This document shows, piece after piece, positions 48,401-58,391 of a DNA stretch of 64,000 bases. The notes beneath the pieces were generated by a model. That model did no database searches and had not been told where the DNA came from. It was given only the letters and a program-made list of their open reading frames with translations. Each line of letters begins with the position of its first letter. Position 1 is the stretch's first letter. Both the position numbers and the translations under genes were made by a program. The stretch lies in NCBI GenBank assembly GCA_016808115.1, contig JAEQBH010006373.1:62001-126000 (forward strand). Reading direction: 5' to 3'. The DNA is from Tetrastigma voinierianum. Taxonomy: Eukaryota; Streptophyta; Magnoliopsida; Vitales; Vitaceae.

Positions 48401-48971
48401 TCCGTTTATTCAAATCCACCAAGACTCTTTCAATTCTCTTTTCCCTTTTCCCTTTCTTTTCTCTTCATACCACCCCATAGGTTATCTTAGGTGGAGGAGA
48501 CTTCTAGGTGTGGGACACCTCATGCTTCTCTCCTCATGACACATAGCATCCTGTGTCATCATACCCACTTTTCTTCCCACTAAATTCCTCATGCAAAGCC
48601 TATCGAACACCCCAGCATCCGCTCTTTGTTATCCTCATCTGAAGACCACTCTTTCATGCATGATTTAAACTTGACTTTACTTGGCACACTTGGCCTCCGC
48701 TAATGTGCCAAGTGTCCACCTTCCCTCAAGTTACCGCGACATGCAATCCCTCATGCCACGTGTCCACTTTCTCGTTCGTCCATTTGCAGCGAAATGCGTG
48801 CAAATTCAGGCTATCTCTCACCGATTCAACGGCGTCGTGTACCTAGATTTCGCGAGACGAACTCAACGATGTGATCCGTGTCGTCATCTGAGATCTAGAA
48901 AAATTCCAGATTTTGACGGAAATTACCATTTAACCCTTTTTCAGAAAATTTGAATTTTCCAGGGCTTCACA
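45478..48971 (-). repeat. GYP4 3' LTR
   Basis: In plus coordinates it starts TGTGACACCCC and ends GGGCTTCACA. The right edge is fixed by the polypurine tract. It contains the minisatellite (46085-46750), GGTGATTCGAAGCCC-type phrases, and the shared block on the minus strand (about 47573-47668). About 180 bp shorter than the 5' LTR, partly from fewer CCCTCCGATATAAT units. Confidence 0.85.
46085..46750. repeat. Composite 14-mer/9-mer minisatellite in GYP4 3' LTR
   Basis: It is made of two alternating words, GCGGAAGAGCTCAT (14) and GCAGCTCAT or GCGGCTCAT (9), often as a 23-bp pair. Almost every 14-mer has the GAGCTC palindrome. All six frames stay open for long runs, giving Ala-His-Ala and Ser-Cys-Gly repeats (for example 46046-46774), which are repeat artefacts. 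The same array lies in the 5' LTR. Confidence 0.9.
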
Positions 48972-48982
48972 TTCTCCCCCCC
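48972..48982 (-). other. GYP4 polypurine tract
   Basis: The minus strand reads GGGGGGGAGAA directly before TGTGAAGCCC, the 3' LTR start. It is the expected plus-strand synthesis primer. Confidence 0.85.
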
Positions 48983-49082
48983 TTAAAAGAATTTAGATCG
49001 AAATTCACACACCTGCTAATAATACAATCACATGCATATGCTAACGATCGACTACCATTCAATGACTAATCGCGTACCTTCG

Positions 49083-49229
49083 TCACGAAAGAGGAAGGAT
49101 ATAAGTACTTGGCATCGTGTCCTCATGCTCCCATGTTGCCTCTTCCGCTCCCTCGGTGCTTCCTGTTTTCTTTACTAGCCTCACGGTCTTGCGTCGCAAA
49201 ACCCGCTCTCGACTATCCATAATACACAC
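49083..49229 (-). pseudogene. pol: GYP4 chromodomain (C-terminus of integrase)
   Basis: The minus-strand frame from 49229 reads SRERVLRRKTVRLVKK, a short linker, then EGAEEATWEHEDTM, and stops at TGA (49083-49085). The ATWE core and the preceding Arg-rich strand are hallmarks of the chromodomain that targets chromovirus integration to heterochromatin. It lies in a different frame from the upstream piece, which meets TAG at 49213-49215. Confidence 0.8.
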
Positions 49230-50560
49230 GGAGTCCCTCTTGAGGTCCCATACGCATTAATAATAGACTCGCTCCAGTCCATACATGAAATTTGGATCTG
49301 CGGAGTGTACTCCCGAGACATAGAGACATGGAATACCTCATGGACACTGATCGCTTCGGTGGTAATGCTAATCGATATACAGCGCCCCCACCCTCTCGAT
49401 TACCTCGAAAGTTGATAAACCTCGCGATGAACCTGCTTTGAATACGACGCTCCTGCCCAGGCATCACCTTTAAGAAGACATGATCGCTGAGCTCAAGCTC
49501 CGAGGCTGCGTCGTGACTTATCGGCATAACTCTCTTACATCGGCTGGCCGTGAGAAGAGCAGTTTACATGTCGGACCACTTTCTATGTGGTGTCTCGAAT
49601 CAAGTCGGGGACCCGAGTGGTGGAGCTCCTCTCCCACGCCAGGTCAACAAATCGGTGATCGACATGGCCTGTACAAGGCCTCATGGGGTGCCATTTGTAT
49701 GCTTGCGATAGCCTTGTTGTTGTAGGAAAAATTCTACGAAGCGAATGCTCTTCCAGTACCCTTGAAATCTAGGACACATGCTCGCAGCATGTCCTCTAGC
49801 TGTATGAGAGTCCTCAGGCCCGACCATGCATGCATGGATGGCTTGGTGCTCATCAGCGTGTCCCCCATGGCCAGCCTGGAAACTTTTTCGAGAAGTGTGT
49901 CGTGAACACGGGATCTCTGTCAGATCACGATGAATCACAGGCACTCCATGTAACTGGCGCAATCTCGTATATCTGACTCTTGAAATTCCTCTAGTGTAAA
50001 GGTCATCATACGGCTAGGAAATGTGACGACTTAATGAGTCGGTCGCTATGACCCACAGCGCATCATGTCACGCGATGTTCGTGGTAAGTGAGTCTGAAAG
50101 TCCATCGTGACATGCTCCCGAGCTTCCACTCGCTACCTCCGATGGCTAGAGTAGCCCGGTGGGCCACGGTGCTCGGCCCCTTTGCCGCTGACATGGGACA
50201 CCGTCGGCAAGATCGGCGTGTGTCTCTTCGTCCCGCTCGATATGCGGCGGCGAAGATCTTGATACATCTTGGTGCTTTGGATGCACTACGAAAGGAAGCG
50301 ATGAAACTCCGCGAGGATCTCCTATCTCAACTCAATCCAAGGCGGGAACCACTGCCGAGTCCTCTATCTGAAGACTACCATGCGTGGACGGTCCGACCCT
50401 CGTCACTGTGCGACGTACGGTCTGATGGACACACTATCTCGCGTCCACCGCCCACGAGGGCTTCGATCCACCCATTCGGTAGGAAGGCATAGCCACTAAA
50501 CTTCCTTAACCCCACGACTGCTTCATTTGTCACGTAACCTAAAAAGTCCCACGGTCTCAC
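49230..50560 (-). pseudogene. pol: GYP4 integrase remnant
   Basis: Integrase inserts the cDNA into the chromosome. In minus-strand order, about 50200-50085 reads EHVTMDFQTHL, containing the first catalytic Asp of the D,D35E core. Positions 49962-49681 hold LHGVPVIHRDLTEIPCS and WKSIRFVEF, where the second Asp region is frameshifted. Positions 49527-49230 hold SDHVFLKV, AVYRLALPP and KFHVW, the C-terminal GPF/Y-type region. Frames change repeatedly and stops are common. The zinc-binding N-terminus (about 50560-50210) is barely readable. Confidence 0.75.
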
Positions 50561-50605
50561 GAGGCATCCGCCACTCCGGGAAGCTATACTATGTCTCCCG
50601 TGACT

Positions 50606-50880
50606 TCAAGCGGCGAGTGCATCGGCCACCACATTTACCTTACCGGGGATGGTGTCTGAAGTGAAGTCTATAATCCTCGGAGACTCCATCCTACCACGTT
50701 GCCTCATATTGAGGTCCCGTGTGAAAATATGCTTGAGACTTTTGTGAAGTGCGAATTTCGAACTTCGCCGTATAAGTAGTGGGCGCCAAATCTTCAAGGC
50801 GAGAACAATGGCCGTAACTCCATGTCATGCGTCCAGGGTAATTCTACTCGTGATTCTTATTTGTTGAACCATAATGTACT
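50606..50880 (-). pseudogene. pol: GYP4 RNase H remnant
   Basis: Minus-strand pieces read LEDLAPTTY, then in frame 50797-50606 HKSLKHIFTRDLNMRQR and PGKVNVVADALA, the typical C-terminal end of plant gypsy RNase H, which degrades the RNA strand during reverse transcription. Frameshifts separate it from reverse transcriptase, and 50890-51230 is degenerate. Confidence 0.8.
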
Positions 50881-51231
50881 CTTAGGATTTGAATCAAAAC
50901 TTACATCGATCAGATCCTTTTTGAAGCATCACGATTCTGAGTACTCTTTGTCCCCTTTCAGGGACTACGAATAGGAGGTGAGAGTAAGCCTCGGATTTCC
51001 GATTCACGGAGATGCCCTCTCACACGAGGTCATTCCACTGAGCTTGATCTTAGGATTGACTTAGTCATAGGTGCTAGTAGGGAGGGAATTCTCAATGAAC
51101 TTCCTGTAATGTCGACCAATCCCGAAAGCTGCGTATCTCAAGGCTGACTTGGCCTCTCGACTCCTGCCGGCCTGACCTTCTCGGGGTCCTGCGACACACA
51201 CAGGCCAGGCACGAGCGTGTCACAGGAAATC

Positions 51232-51890
51232 TCACCTACGTGAGCCAAAATTCACACTTCTTGAGATTTGGCATCTGTGATGGTCTCTCAAGGTGGAGCG
51301 ACCACTCAAGTGATCCTCATGATCCTCCTTTGTCTCAGAGTAGATCAAAATATCGTCCACGAAAACTACCACAAACCGATCTAAGTAGGGGTGGAAGACC
51401 CTATGCATCAGATCCATGAATGCTGCTGGTGCATTCGTCAATGCAGAAAGGGGCATCACGTGAACTCGGAAATGCCCGTACCGTGTCTGAGCAATGTCTT
51501 AGGGATATCTTCCTCCCTAACTCTCAGGCGGTGGTACCGGTGCGGAGATCTATCTTGAGTACGCCACGCCCCTCGACTGATCAAGCAATCATCGATCCTT
51601 GGTAAAGGATCTGGAATTCTTGATCGTCACCTGTTATTGTCGGTGGTGATACGGTCGAGAAGGGTCTTATCCTTTTTCTTGCTTAAAGCGGAACGAGGGC
51701 GCCCCACGGTGAAGTGCTCGGTCTAATGAAACCCTTGTCCAATAATCCCTGTATCTGGACCTTGAGTTCCTGCAACTCAACTGGCGCCATCCTATGCGGA
51801 GTCATAGAAATGGGCGACGTACCAGGGTGTAGCTCAATGACAAAGTCTACATCCTACGGGAGGTAATCCGTAACTGTGCGGAAAAACATC
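51232..51890 (-). pseudogene. pol: GYP4 reverse transcriptase remnant
   Basis: Frame 51459-51232 (minus) shows LTNAPAAFMDLMHRVFHPYL and FVVVFVDDILIYSETKEDHE. FVDD is the polymerase active-site box. Upstream, 51780-51460 holds LLDKGFI and other palm pieces in several frames. The catalytic Asp pair is kept, but the enzyme cannot be made as one chain. In the family this enzyme copies element RNA into DNA. Confidence 0.85.
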
Positions 51891-52500
51891 CTCGAGCTCA
51901 CACACCACCGAGTGCAGACTCGAGCCACTGTCACACGCCTCGTCCTCGAGGCTAAGGCTTACTAGCCAACCTGTGCTTGTCCAGGTGCCATCTAGAGAGT
52001 CATACGACTAGGTAAAAACATCATGCTTATCCTGAAATGTATCTGAATACCATCCTACATGTGGCGGTAACCTCCCTCACGATCACAATCAATGACGACC
52101 CGGTGTCTTGATCAGCGATCCATGCGAGAATGACATCAAAGTGCGATATGTCCATCACAGAAGATCCATCGTGAGTAGAATCCCGAGAGATCTCACAACT
52201 CACGAATTAGTATTATATCGATCGATCCTGCTTCTAACTCTGGGGAGGGGAACTCCACGTGTAGCGGCTTTTCCAAGGATTCAACCTTTAGAAGCCCCGA
52301 AAACATTCACGAATCACGTGATAAAGAATGAGATGGACCCGAGAATCAAGCAATACTCTTGCCCATGGCGTACAGGGAGTAGAAACATACTGTATAGCGA
52401 CGGATATGTGGGCTCAGGTCGTGGGTGTAACGGTGAAAGCAACGCCCACTGGGTCCACTGGGAGTAAAGGCACGTGGCCTGCCCTCAACCTCGAGCCCAT
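51891..52500 (-). pseudogene. pol: GYP4 protease remnant
   Basis: Minus-strand fragments include PWARVLLDSRVHL, at the position of the catalytic LLDSG-type motif, and HFDVILAWIADQ, at the position of the FDVILG-type strand. SVVCELEDVFP then marks the linker to reverse transcriptase. In-frame stops occur between them. The Gly after LLDS is Arg here, so catalysis would be lost even without the stops. Confidence 0.7.
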
Positions 52501-52559
52501 GATCGGCCTCTGCGCACTATCTAGCCTGCGGTGCCCGTTTTAGCACCACTGGGGCGGTA

Positions 52560-53530
52560 TACGTTCCCTTGGCCCATCTTGCAGGAGTGAAGGAACATCG
52601 CGTGTGCGAGTGTGTCCAGCGATATTTACAGGGGCTGGGGGTGTCCCATAGCCACGGAATCCTTGCCTCGTGGAGGTCGAATCTCCGTGTCGGGCCCCAG
52701 TGGCAATGATAACATGGCATCCTTAGGTCACGGCCGGCTAGGAATTGATGCGCTTTGGCCACGAAGCCATGTCCTGTCAGGAAAACCCTCGTGGAGCAGA
52801 AGTCCTTCTTGCTCCTGGTCGAAGAAAGTGACCACTCCTTCCGCTTATCACGACGCCGTATCTCGAATGCTCAGAGCATCATCTATCTCCTCTACTCTGG
52901 CCAAAGTTGTCGACCATAGAATCCATGTCTTGCATAAGAATTCCCCCGCAATCTTGCCACAGGATGGACAACTTCAAAAACCATCCTCGAACTTTTCACC
53001 TTGGCCATGTACGAGGCCACATAATCATCCCGAAATGCGTAACTCTGTAAGCTTAGCCACGTGCTAAGTCTGTCATTGTGTTTCCAACTCGAGGAACTCG
53101 GGGCTTTTGCATATGTGATCTGCAAGGGCTTGCCCATGAAGGCTCTCTAAGCTCCTCCACATCATTGCCTCCAAATTTCTAGTGGCTTTTAGCAGTCCTA
53201 TACACGAGACTCACCCTCTAATTTGAGAAATGTAGCTAGCCTGATATTTGTAACATTGGGTAATCTCCATGGCCTGCAAAACTCTCTCTCCAACTTCTGT
53301 CGGGAACCAATGAAGTCGCCACCATCGAATCCCTGCTCGTCCTAAATCTTTGGAGGATGATGTGCTATACGCTTGACCCGAGGGTTGTTCGGTCCTCCAC
53401 GTCCCCCAAAGCTGCACCCGGCCTATGCAATGGCAGCGGCTGCAACCATGGCCTCTGAGGCACCGCTGATCAAAGCAGTTGGGTGTGCCTCGTGGCGACC
53501 ACATTGTCCCCCTTCCTTGACTTGCCATCT
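52560..53530 (-). pseudogene. gag: GYP4 gag remnant with zinc knuckle
   Basis: Minus frame 53528-53211 ends GERVLQAMEITQCYKYQ, the start of the gag core (cf. W-x-E-x4-F/L-x2-M). Frame 53137-52892 has LSTWLSLQSYAFRDDYVA. Frame 52762-52517 begins with DLRMPCYHCHWGPTRRFDL, a damaged CCHC knuckle. Coding parts lie in different frames with stops. Gag packages the element RNA. Confidence 0.65.
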
Positions 53531-53841
53531 ACATATATCAATAGCAATTTATTCATTTATTTATTTATTTATTTATTTTTTTCGAACCCCTAAGGTTAAC
53601 TTCTCACCCTAGTGTTCAATACTCCCTGTATACTATTCACCAAGCATACAATTCACATAATATATAGCATAATATCATCTGACAATTCATCGAATGCCGC
53701 AAATGGATGCATGATCTAAACCCACATGCCCCATTTAGCCCAAGGCAATAGTGTACCTAAAATTTTTTTTTATTTTTATTTTTTCCCTGATACCTAGCGT
53801 TATTGTTGGTATCCAAGTGTTCAACACTAGGTATAAACCTA
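53531..53841 (-). other. GYP4 leader region
   Basis: Untranslated sequence between primer site and gag. It contains a (TTTA)n run at about 53546-53580 and a poly-T stretch (53764-53771). No coding signal. Confidence 0.6.
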
Positions 53842-53853
53842 GGCTCGATACCA
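53842..53853 (-). other. GYP4 primer-binding site
   Basis: The minus strand reads TGGTATCGAGCC, an initiator tRNA-Met-type site missing two bases (compare TGGTATCAGAGCC at GYP2). It lies three bases from the 5' LTR terminus. Confidence 0.75.
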
Positions 53854-54479
53854 AGGCATGACACCCCAATTTCGAGGGTCTTTTTTCCACAATGGTGAGT
53901 GCACTTAGTGCAATGATAAATTTTTTTGGAATTATGTGAGCACCAAATGCCAACCTCAGGTATATGGTTAGATTCTAGACTCAGAGATCTTTCTATAGAG
54001 CCCGAAGAGAAACGTCACCCAGCAGGACTTGGACCGAGGAAGTTGCTGGTCATCGAAGTTGGCGTTGCAGAGCTCATTCCCTAAGACGAGGTCAGCTGCG
54101 CGGGATGTCAGCTCGACGCGGAGAAGAGATCGGCTTGGCTATATTTGAGGCACTAAATGCCATCCACGAGGCATGTGGTCTAGATTCTAGACCGGAGCTT
54201 TCCATGAGTCTAGAACACTTGAAACGGACCGGACGGGGAAGTTATGGTCATCAGAAGTTGGCGGCACCATATGGCTGACAAGCGGCGTCTTGAGAGCGAA
54301 GCGGGCACCTACCGTCTTTTGTCTTTTCGAAAACCATATGAGCTCCAGTTATATTGAGCCATATATATATGAATTCTAGACTCAAGGGATTTCGTACGAG
54401 TCTGACACATGAAAGCAGACTTCGGGCCGAGAGAATGGTATGATTGGTCAGAAGTTAGCCTGAGACTTCATTCCACCCA

Positions 54480-55240
54480 GGCAGTCGGCTCATGCGGCTC
54501 ATGCGGCTCATGCGGGGAAGAGCTCCATCGCGTCTCATGCGGCCTCATGCGGAAGAGCCGCGGAAGAGCTCATCGGCTCATGCGGAAGGCTCATCACCGG
54601 CTCATGCGGGAGAGCTCATACGGCTCGTGCGGAAGAGCTCATGCGGCCTCATGCGGAAAGAACCATCTCGGCTCTACATGCGAGAAGGCTCATGTAGAAG
54701 AAGCTCATGCGGCTCATGCGGGAGCTCATGCGGCTCATGCGGGAGAGGCTCATGCACGGCTCATGCGGAAGGCTCATGCGGCTCATGCAAGAGCTCATGC
54801 CGGAGGCTCATGTAGAGGCTCATGCGAGGAAGGCTCGTGCGGGAAGAGCTCGTACGACTCACGTACGGAAGAGCTGTGCGGCTGTGAGAAAGGCTTCGTC
54901 GGAAGAGCTCATGCGGAGCGGCTCATGCGAAAAGTTCATCTGGAGAGCTCATGCGGCTCATGCGGAAGAGCTCATGCGGCTCATCGCGAGGAAGAGCTCA
55001 TACAGCTCGTGTGGGAGAGCTCGTACGGCTCATGCGGGTGAGCTCGTCGGCTGATGCGGCCCCGGTGCTCATGCGACTCATGCGGCGAAACTCATGCGAC
55101 TCATGCGGGAGAAAGAGCTCATGCGGCTCATGCCGACGGAGGCTCGTGCGGCTCATTGCAGCGAGCTCATGCAGCTCGCATGCGGCCGAGCTCATGCCGG
55201 CTCATGCGTGAGCTTATGCGGCTTCGGCCGCGATATGTCG
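54480..55240. repeat. Composite minisatellite in GYP4 5' LTR
   Basis: Same 14-mer/9-mer words as at 46085-46750, but the 9-mer is mostly GCGGCTCAT, where the other LTR has many GCAGCTCAT units. Frames 54409-55211 (Ala-His and Ser-Cys-Gly repeats) are artefacts of the array. Confidence 0.9.
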
Positions 55241-56329
55241 GTTCGGCTAAGATGAGCTCGTCCGCATTTCGTCCTCTCGGTTTCACCCACGGTAAAGGCC
55301 ATAACTTGGGCTGCAGAGGTCCAATTTGGGTGATTCGAAAGCCTACATCAAGCTTACGGACGGGGTTACAATTTCTATCAAGGATGCTAGTCCAAATTCT
55401 CACTTTTCTTTGACCGAAATTCAGTCTCAAGACTAGATGTCTCGTAGGCTCCAAAACAGAATGCTACTCCACTTCTGACTCGTCACAAGTGAGCTCGGCC
55501 ACACACAGCTCATCCCGAATGGAAGCGGCGCAAGGTCGGCCCATCCTTGGAGAGCTCAGCCAGAAGTGGTCAGCTCTCGTCCTAAGAGAGCTCGGTAATG
55601 GGAGCTCGACCACGGCTCATTCTCTCCGGTTGAACTCGATATACATTTCGCCCTCTCGAGACCCTTCCGGTAAAAATGTCACTTAACTTGGGGTACGTAA
55701 GGATCCGATTTGGGTGATTCGAGAAAGCCCGTCAAGCTCTGACAGAGGCTACGATACCAGAGGGCCACAGGGCCAAATTCTTTTTCTTCCCAATGAAAAC
55801 AAATCTTAAAGTCCATTAGAAATAACTGCAAAGGTAAGAAAACTACCAAATTGTGACTAAACATATGAACTGAGTTTAATTACAATTTATCTCCTATATC
55901 TACAAAAGCGGGATAACTGATCCGAGTACATAAAATCAAGTTTTTACGCGGGCACTACGAAACACATAACAAGCCATGCTTGACCTTCTTCTCAACTAAA
56001 GCCTCATGAAGTGCCTTCCCTTAGTGCACCTCCAGTACCTGAAATGTTTTTCCCACGATGGGGTGAGCTATGCCCAGTAGAAAGTCTGGTTCCCACTCCC
56101 ACCTAAGTGCACATGCAATGACATAATCATAAATCATTCACAGACATTCATATAAAACATGCACATCTCTATATGAATGTCTACCATGTCGCCTGTCAGT
56201 TTCAGAGTCCTCACTTAGAGCTCCCTCACACCTGCCATTTTCATGTATGAAATTGTTTTCAAACAAAATCTTTTATTTTAAATCCCAGGACCACCTCCGA
56301 GTATCAAACCATTGGAACATCTCCGAGAA

Positions 56330-56505
56330 CTCTTTTTATTGGACAACCTGCGATAGAGTTCATTGGGCCAAACCTCGATATAATTTATTGAATGACCCTC
56401 CGATATAATTTATTGGACAAACCTCCGATGTAATTTATTGGACAACCCTCCGATATGATTTATTGGACAACATAGATCTGTTATTGGATAACCCTCCAGT
56501 ACCCA
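56330..56505. repeat. Tandem array of about 28-bp units in GYP4 5' LTR
   Basis: About six units of the type TTATTGGACAACCCTCCGAT plus ATAATT. The 3' LTR has only two or three degenerate units at 47845-47915. Related units occur in LTR7 (16000-16170). Confidence 0.85.
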
Positions 56506-57531
56506 TTTTATTTATGCACTCACACCGTTCTGCGATGTACCGTGCTCATCGCGATGATGAAAATATCCTTTGCATAAAATCTCATGTTACATGCATACTG
56601 AAAACTACATGCAACAGTTATATTCATGCTTCATTTCAAGCATCATGTTAATATATCAAGCATGAGTATATCAACATCAATATTCACACAATCTACATGT
56701 TATTCAAACAAGCAATAACACACAACAAGATCATCAATATTAGATTCACGTGTCGGCGGCAAAATCGGTTCGAATTGTAAGTGCGGAAACTACAAACACG
56801 GACCCGGCTTGGGTCCCCACCCGACAACGAGTTTGTCGGGTGTTCTTTGAACCAGCCCGTCACTGGGGCTACACCTCATAGCCATGTCATGGCTCTGAAA
56901 TGAAGATTAGCAGTGGGAGAGAACCCCTACCTCTCGAAGTGCAGATCCCTTCACTGTTTGCAACTCTTCCGTTTGTTAAATTTTAGAACTCTTTGTTCTC
57001 TTTTCCCTTTTTCCCCTTTCTTTTCTCTTCCATACCACCCCACAGATTTATCTTAGGTGGAGAAGACTTCCCTAGGTGTAGGACACCTCATGCTTCTCTC
57101 CTCATGACACATAGCATCCCACATGTCATCATACCCACTAAATTCCTCATGCAGAAGCCTATCAGACACCTAGCATCCACTATAACATTTATCCTCATAC
57201 AAGACCACTTTCTTTCATGCATGATTTAAACTTGACACTTAGCACACTTGGCCTCCACTAATGTGCTAAGTGTCACCTTTCAAGTTCCACACGGCATGCA
57301 ATCCTCATGCCACGATGTCACTTCTCGTTAAATCCATTTACCTCGAGAAATACGTGCAAATCCGAAGCGTCTCGGGGAATTCAACGAAGTGTTGTGTACA
57401 CCTAGATTTCGTGAGGCCAGACTCAAAAGAGTATGATCGATGTCGTCATCAGGATCTAGAAAAATTCCAGATTTTTGTAGAAATTACCATTTTACCTTAC
57501 CCGAGAAAATTGAAATTTCAGGGGCTTCCCT

Positions 57532-57584
57532 GCAGAGAATCGGGGTTGACGGGTTGTCAGAGACCCCACAGGGTTTTGGGAGGC
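57532..57584 (+). repeat. GYP1 3' LTR, last part (copy B)
   Basis: GGGTTGACGGGTTGTCAG and GGTTTTGGGAGG match the LTR end at 11660-11692 and 34470-34513, completing the LTR interrupted by GYP4. Confidence 0.75.
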
Positions 57585-58300
57585 GTCCTGTGGCGAACCA
57601 TGGGTCTTCGCATGCCAAAAGCGTGTAGAATGGGCTAGAACCTTGGAGGGAATTAAAAAAATATGCACAAAATTTTATCATTCTTAAAACAAAAATAAAC
57701 AATATGCAAATGTTGCAACAACAATGAATACATAAAACAACATAACTATTTTTATAATTTTATTTATTTTTATCAATGGAAAAAATATATATATTTCTCT
57801 AAGTGCAACAAATTTTGGAGAGTATTGATAAGTATAATGATGATTTAATTTTTTTTTCGAAGTATTAATGGAAAAACCAAAGGTCAATTCAAAACAAATT
57901 TTTTGTTTTTCATGATTTTAGTAAATTAGCCAGTTTTGAATTCTTACAACATGATTTCCATTGGTGCATAATTTTTGGCAAACTCATTATGTAGATTTAA
58001 GCTTTACATTGAGCTTTTAGACTAGCCCATTAGAGCCAAATTATAATTTTAGATCTTGTAGTTTGACATATATTTTATTTTATGCAATACGTATACTATT
58101 TCAAGCAAAAGTAGAGATTTCTAACTCGATTAAGAATAAACTTAGATAAAGGAACCCATATGTAAACCATACCATGCCTATCTAGAGTGAGCAATTAATT
58201 TATTTAATTCTATGTTTGACACATATGTGGATTAAAGGATAAAACAAGTATACATTTGTACACAACAAAAATGCTTAGGTTTAGAAGAATTTGTTTAGGT

Positions 58301-58391
<91 letters not shown>

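Larger units (their letters stand above)
45478..57531 (-). mobile_element. GYP4: 12 kb chromodomain-bearing Ty3/gypsy element (Tekay/Del-like)
   Basis: Both LTRs (45478-48971 and 53857-57531), a polypurine tract next to the 3' LTR, a primer site next to the 5' LTR, and remnants of gag, zinc knuckle, protease, reverse transcriptase, RNase H, integrase and chromodomain occur in the canonical order on the minus strand. LTRs over 3 kb and the chromodomain fit plant Tekay/Del chromoviruses. All genes are frameshifted, so it is dead. It is absent from copy A, whose GYP1 LTR is continuous at about 11650. No clean 5-bp target duplication is visible (AGTCA left, GCAGA right). Confidence 0.88.
53857..57531 (-). 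repeat. GYP4 5' LTR
   Basis: Collinear with 45478-48971. It carries the minisatellite (54480-55240), the shared block on the minus strand (about 56033-56125), and an expanded CCCTCCGATATAAT-type array (56330-56500). The outer end reads GGGGCTTCCCT, where the 3' LTR has GGGCTTCACA. Scattered substitutions and many indels separate the two LTRs, so the insertion is old or the assembly is error-prone here. Confidence 0.85.
33536..57584 (+). mobile_element. GYP1 copy B, with two nested elements
   Basis: In order: a truncated 5' LTR (33536-34513), a primer site (34516-34530), a leader, a gag remnant (about 34985-35560), and a 3' LTR in three pieces (35925-37521, 45298-45477, 57532-57584) split by GYP2 and by GYP4. 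The polypurine tract and protease start seen in copy A are lost in a further deletion near 35915. The three LTR pieces add up to 1830 bp, matching copy A. Confidence 0.8.

Noticed and set aside
49681..50492. Plus-strand frames in the GYP4 interior (for example 134 codons at 50088-50492)
   Set aside because: They are shadows of the minus-strand integrase remnant, whose motifs are recognisable in reverse complement.
54409..55413. Repeat-rich open frames of up to 210 codons resembling Cys-rich or antifreeze-like peptides
   Set aside because: Same minisatellite in the 5' LTR. No signal peptide and no single favoured frame.
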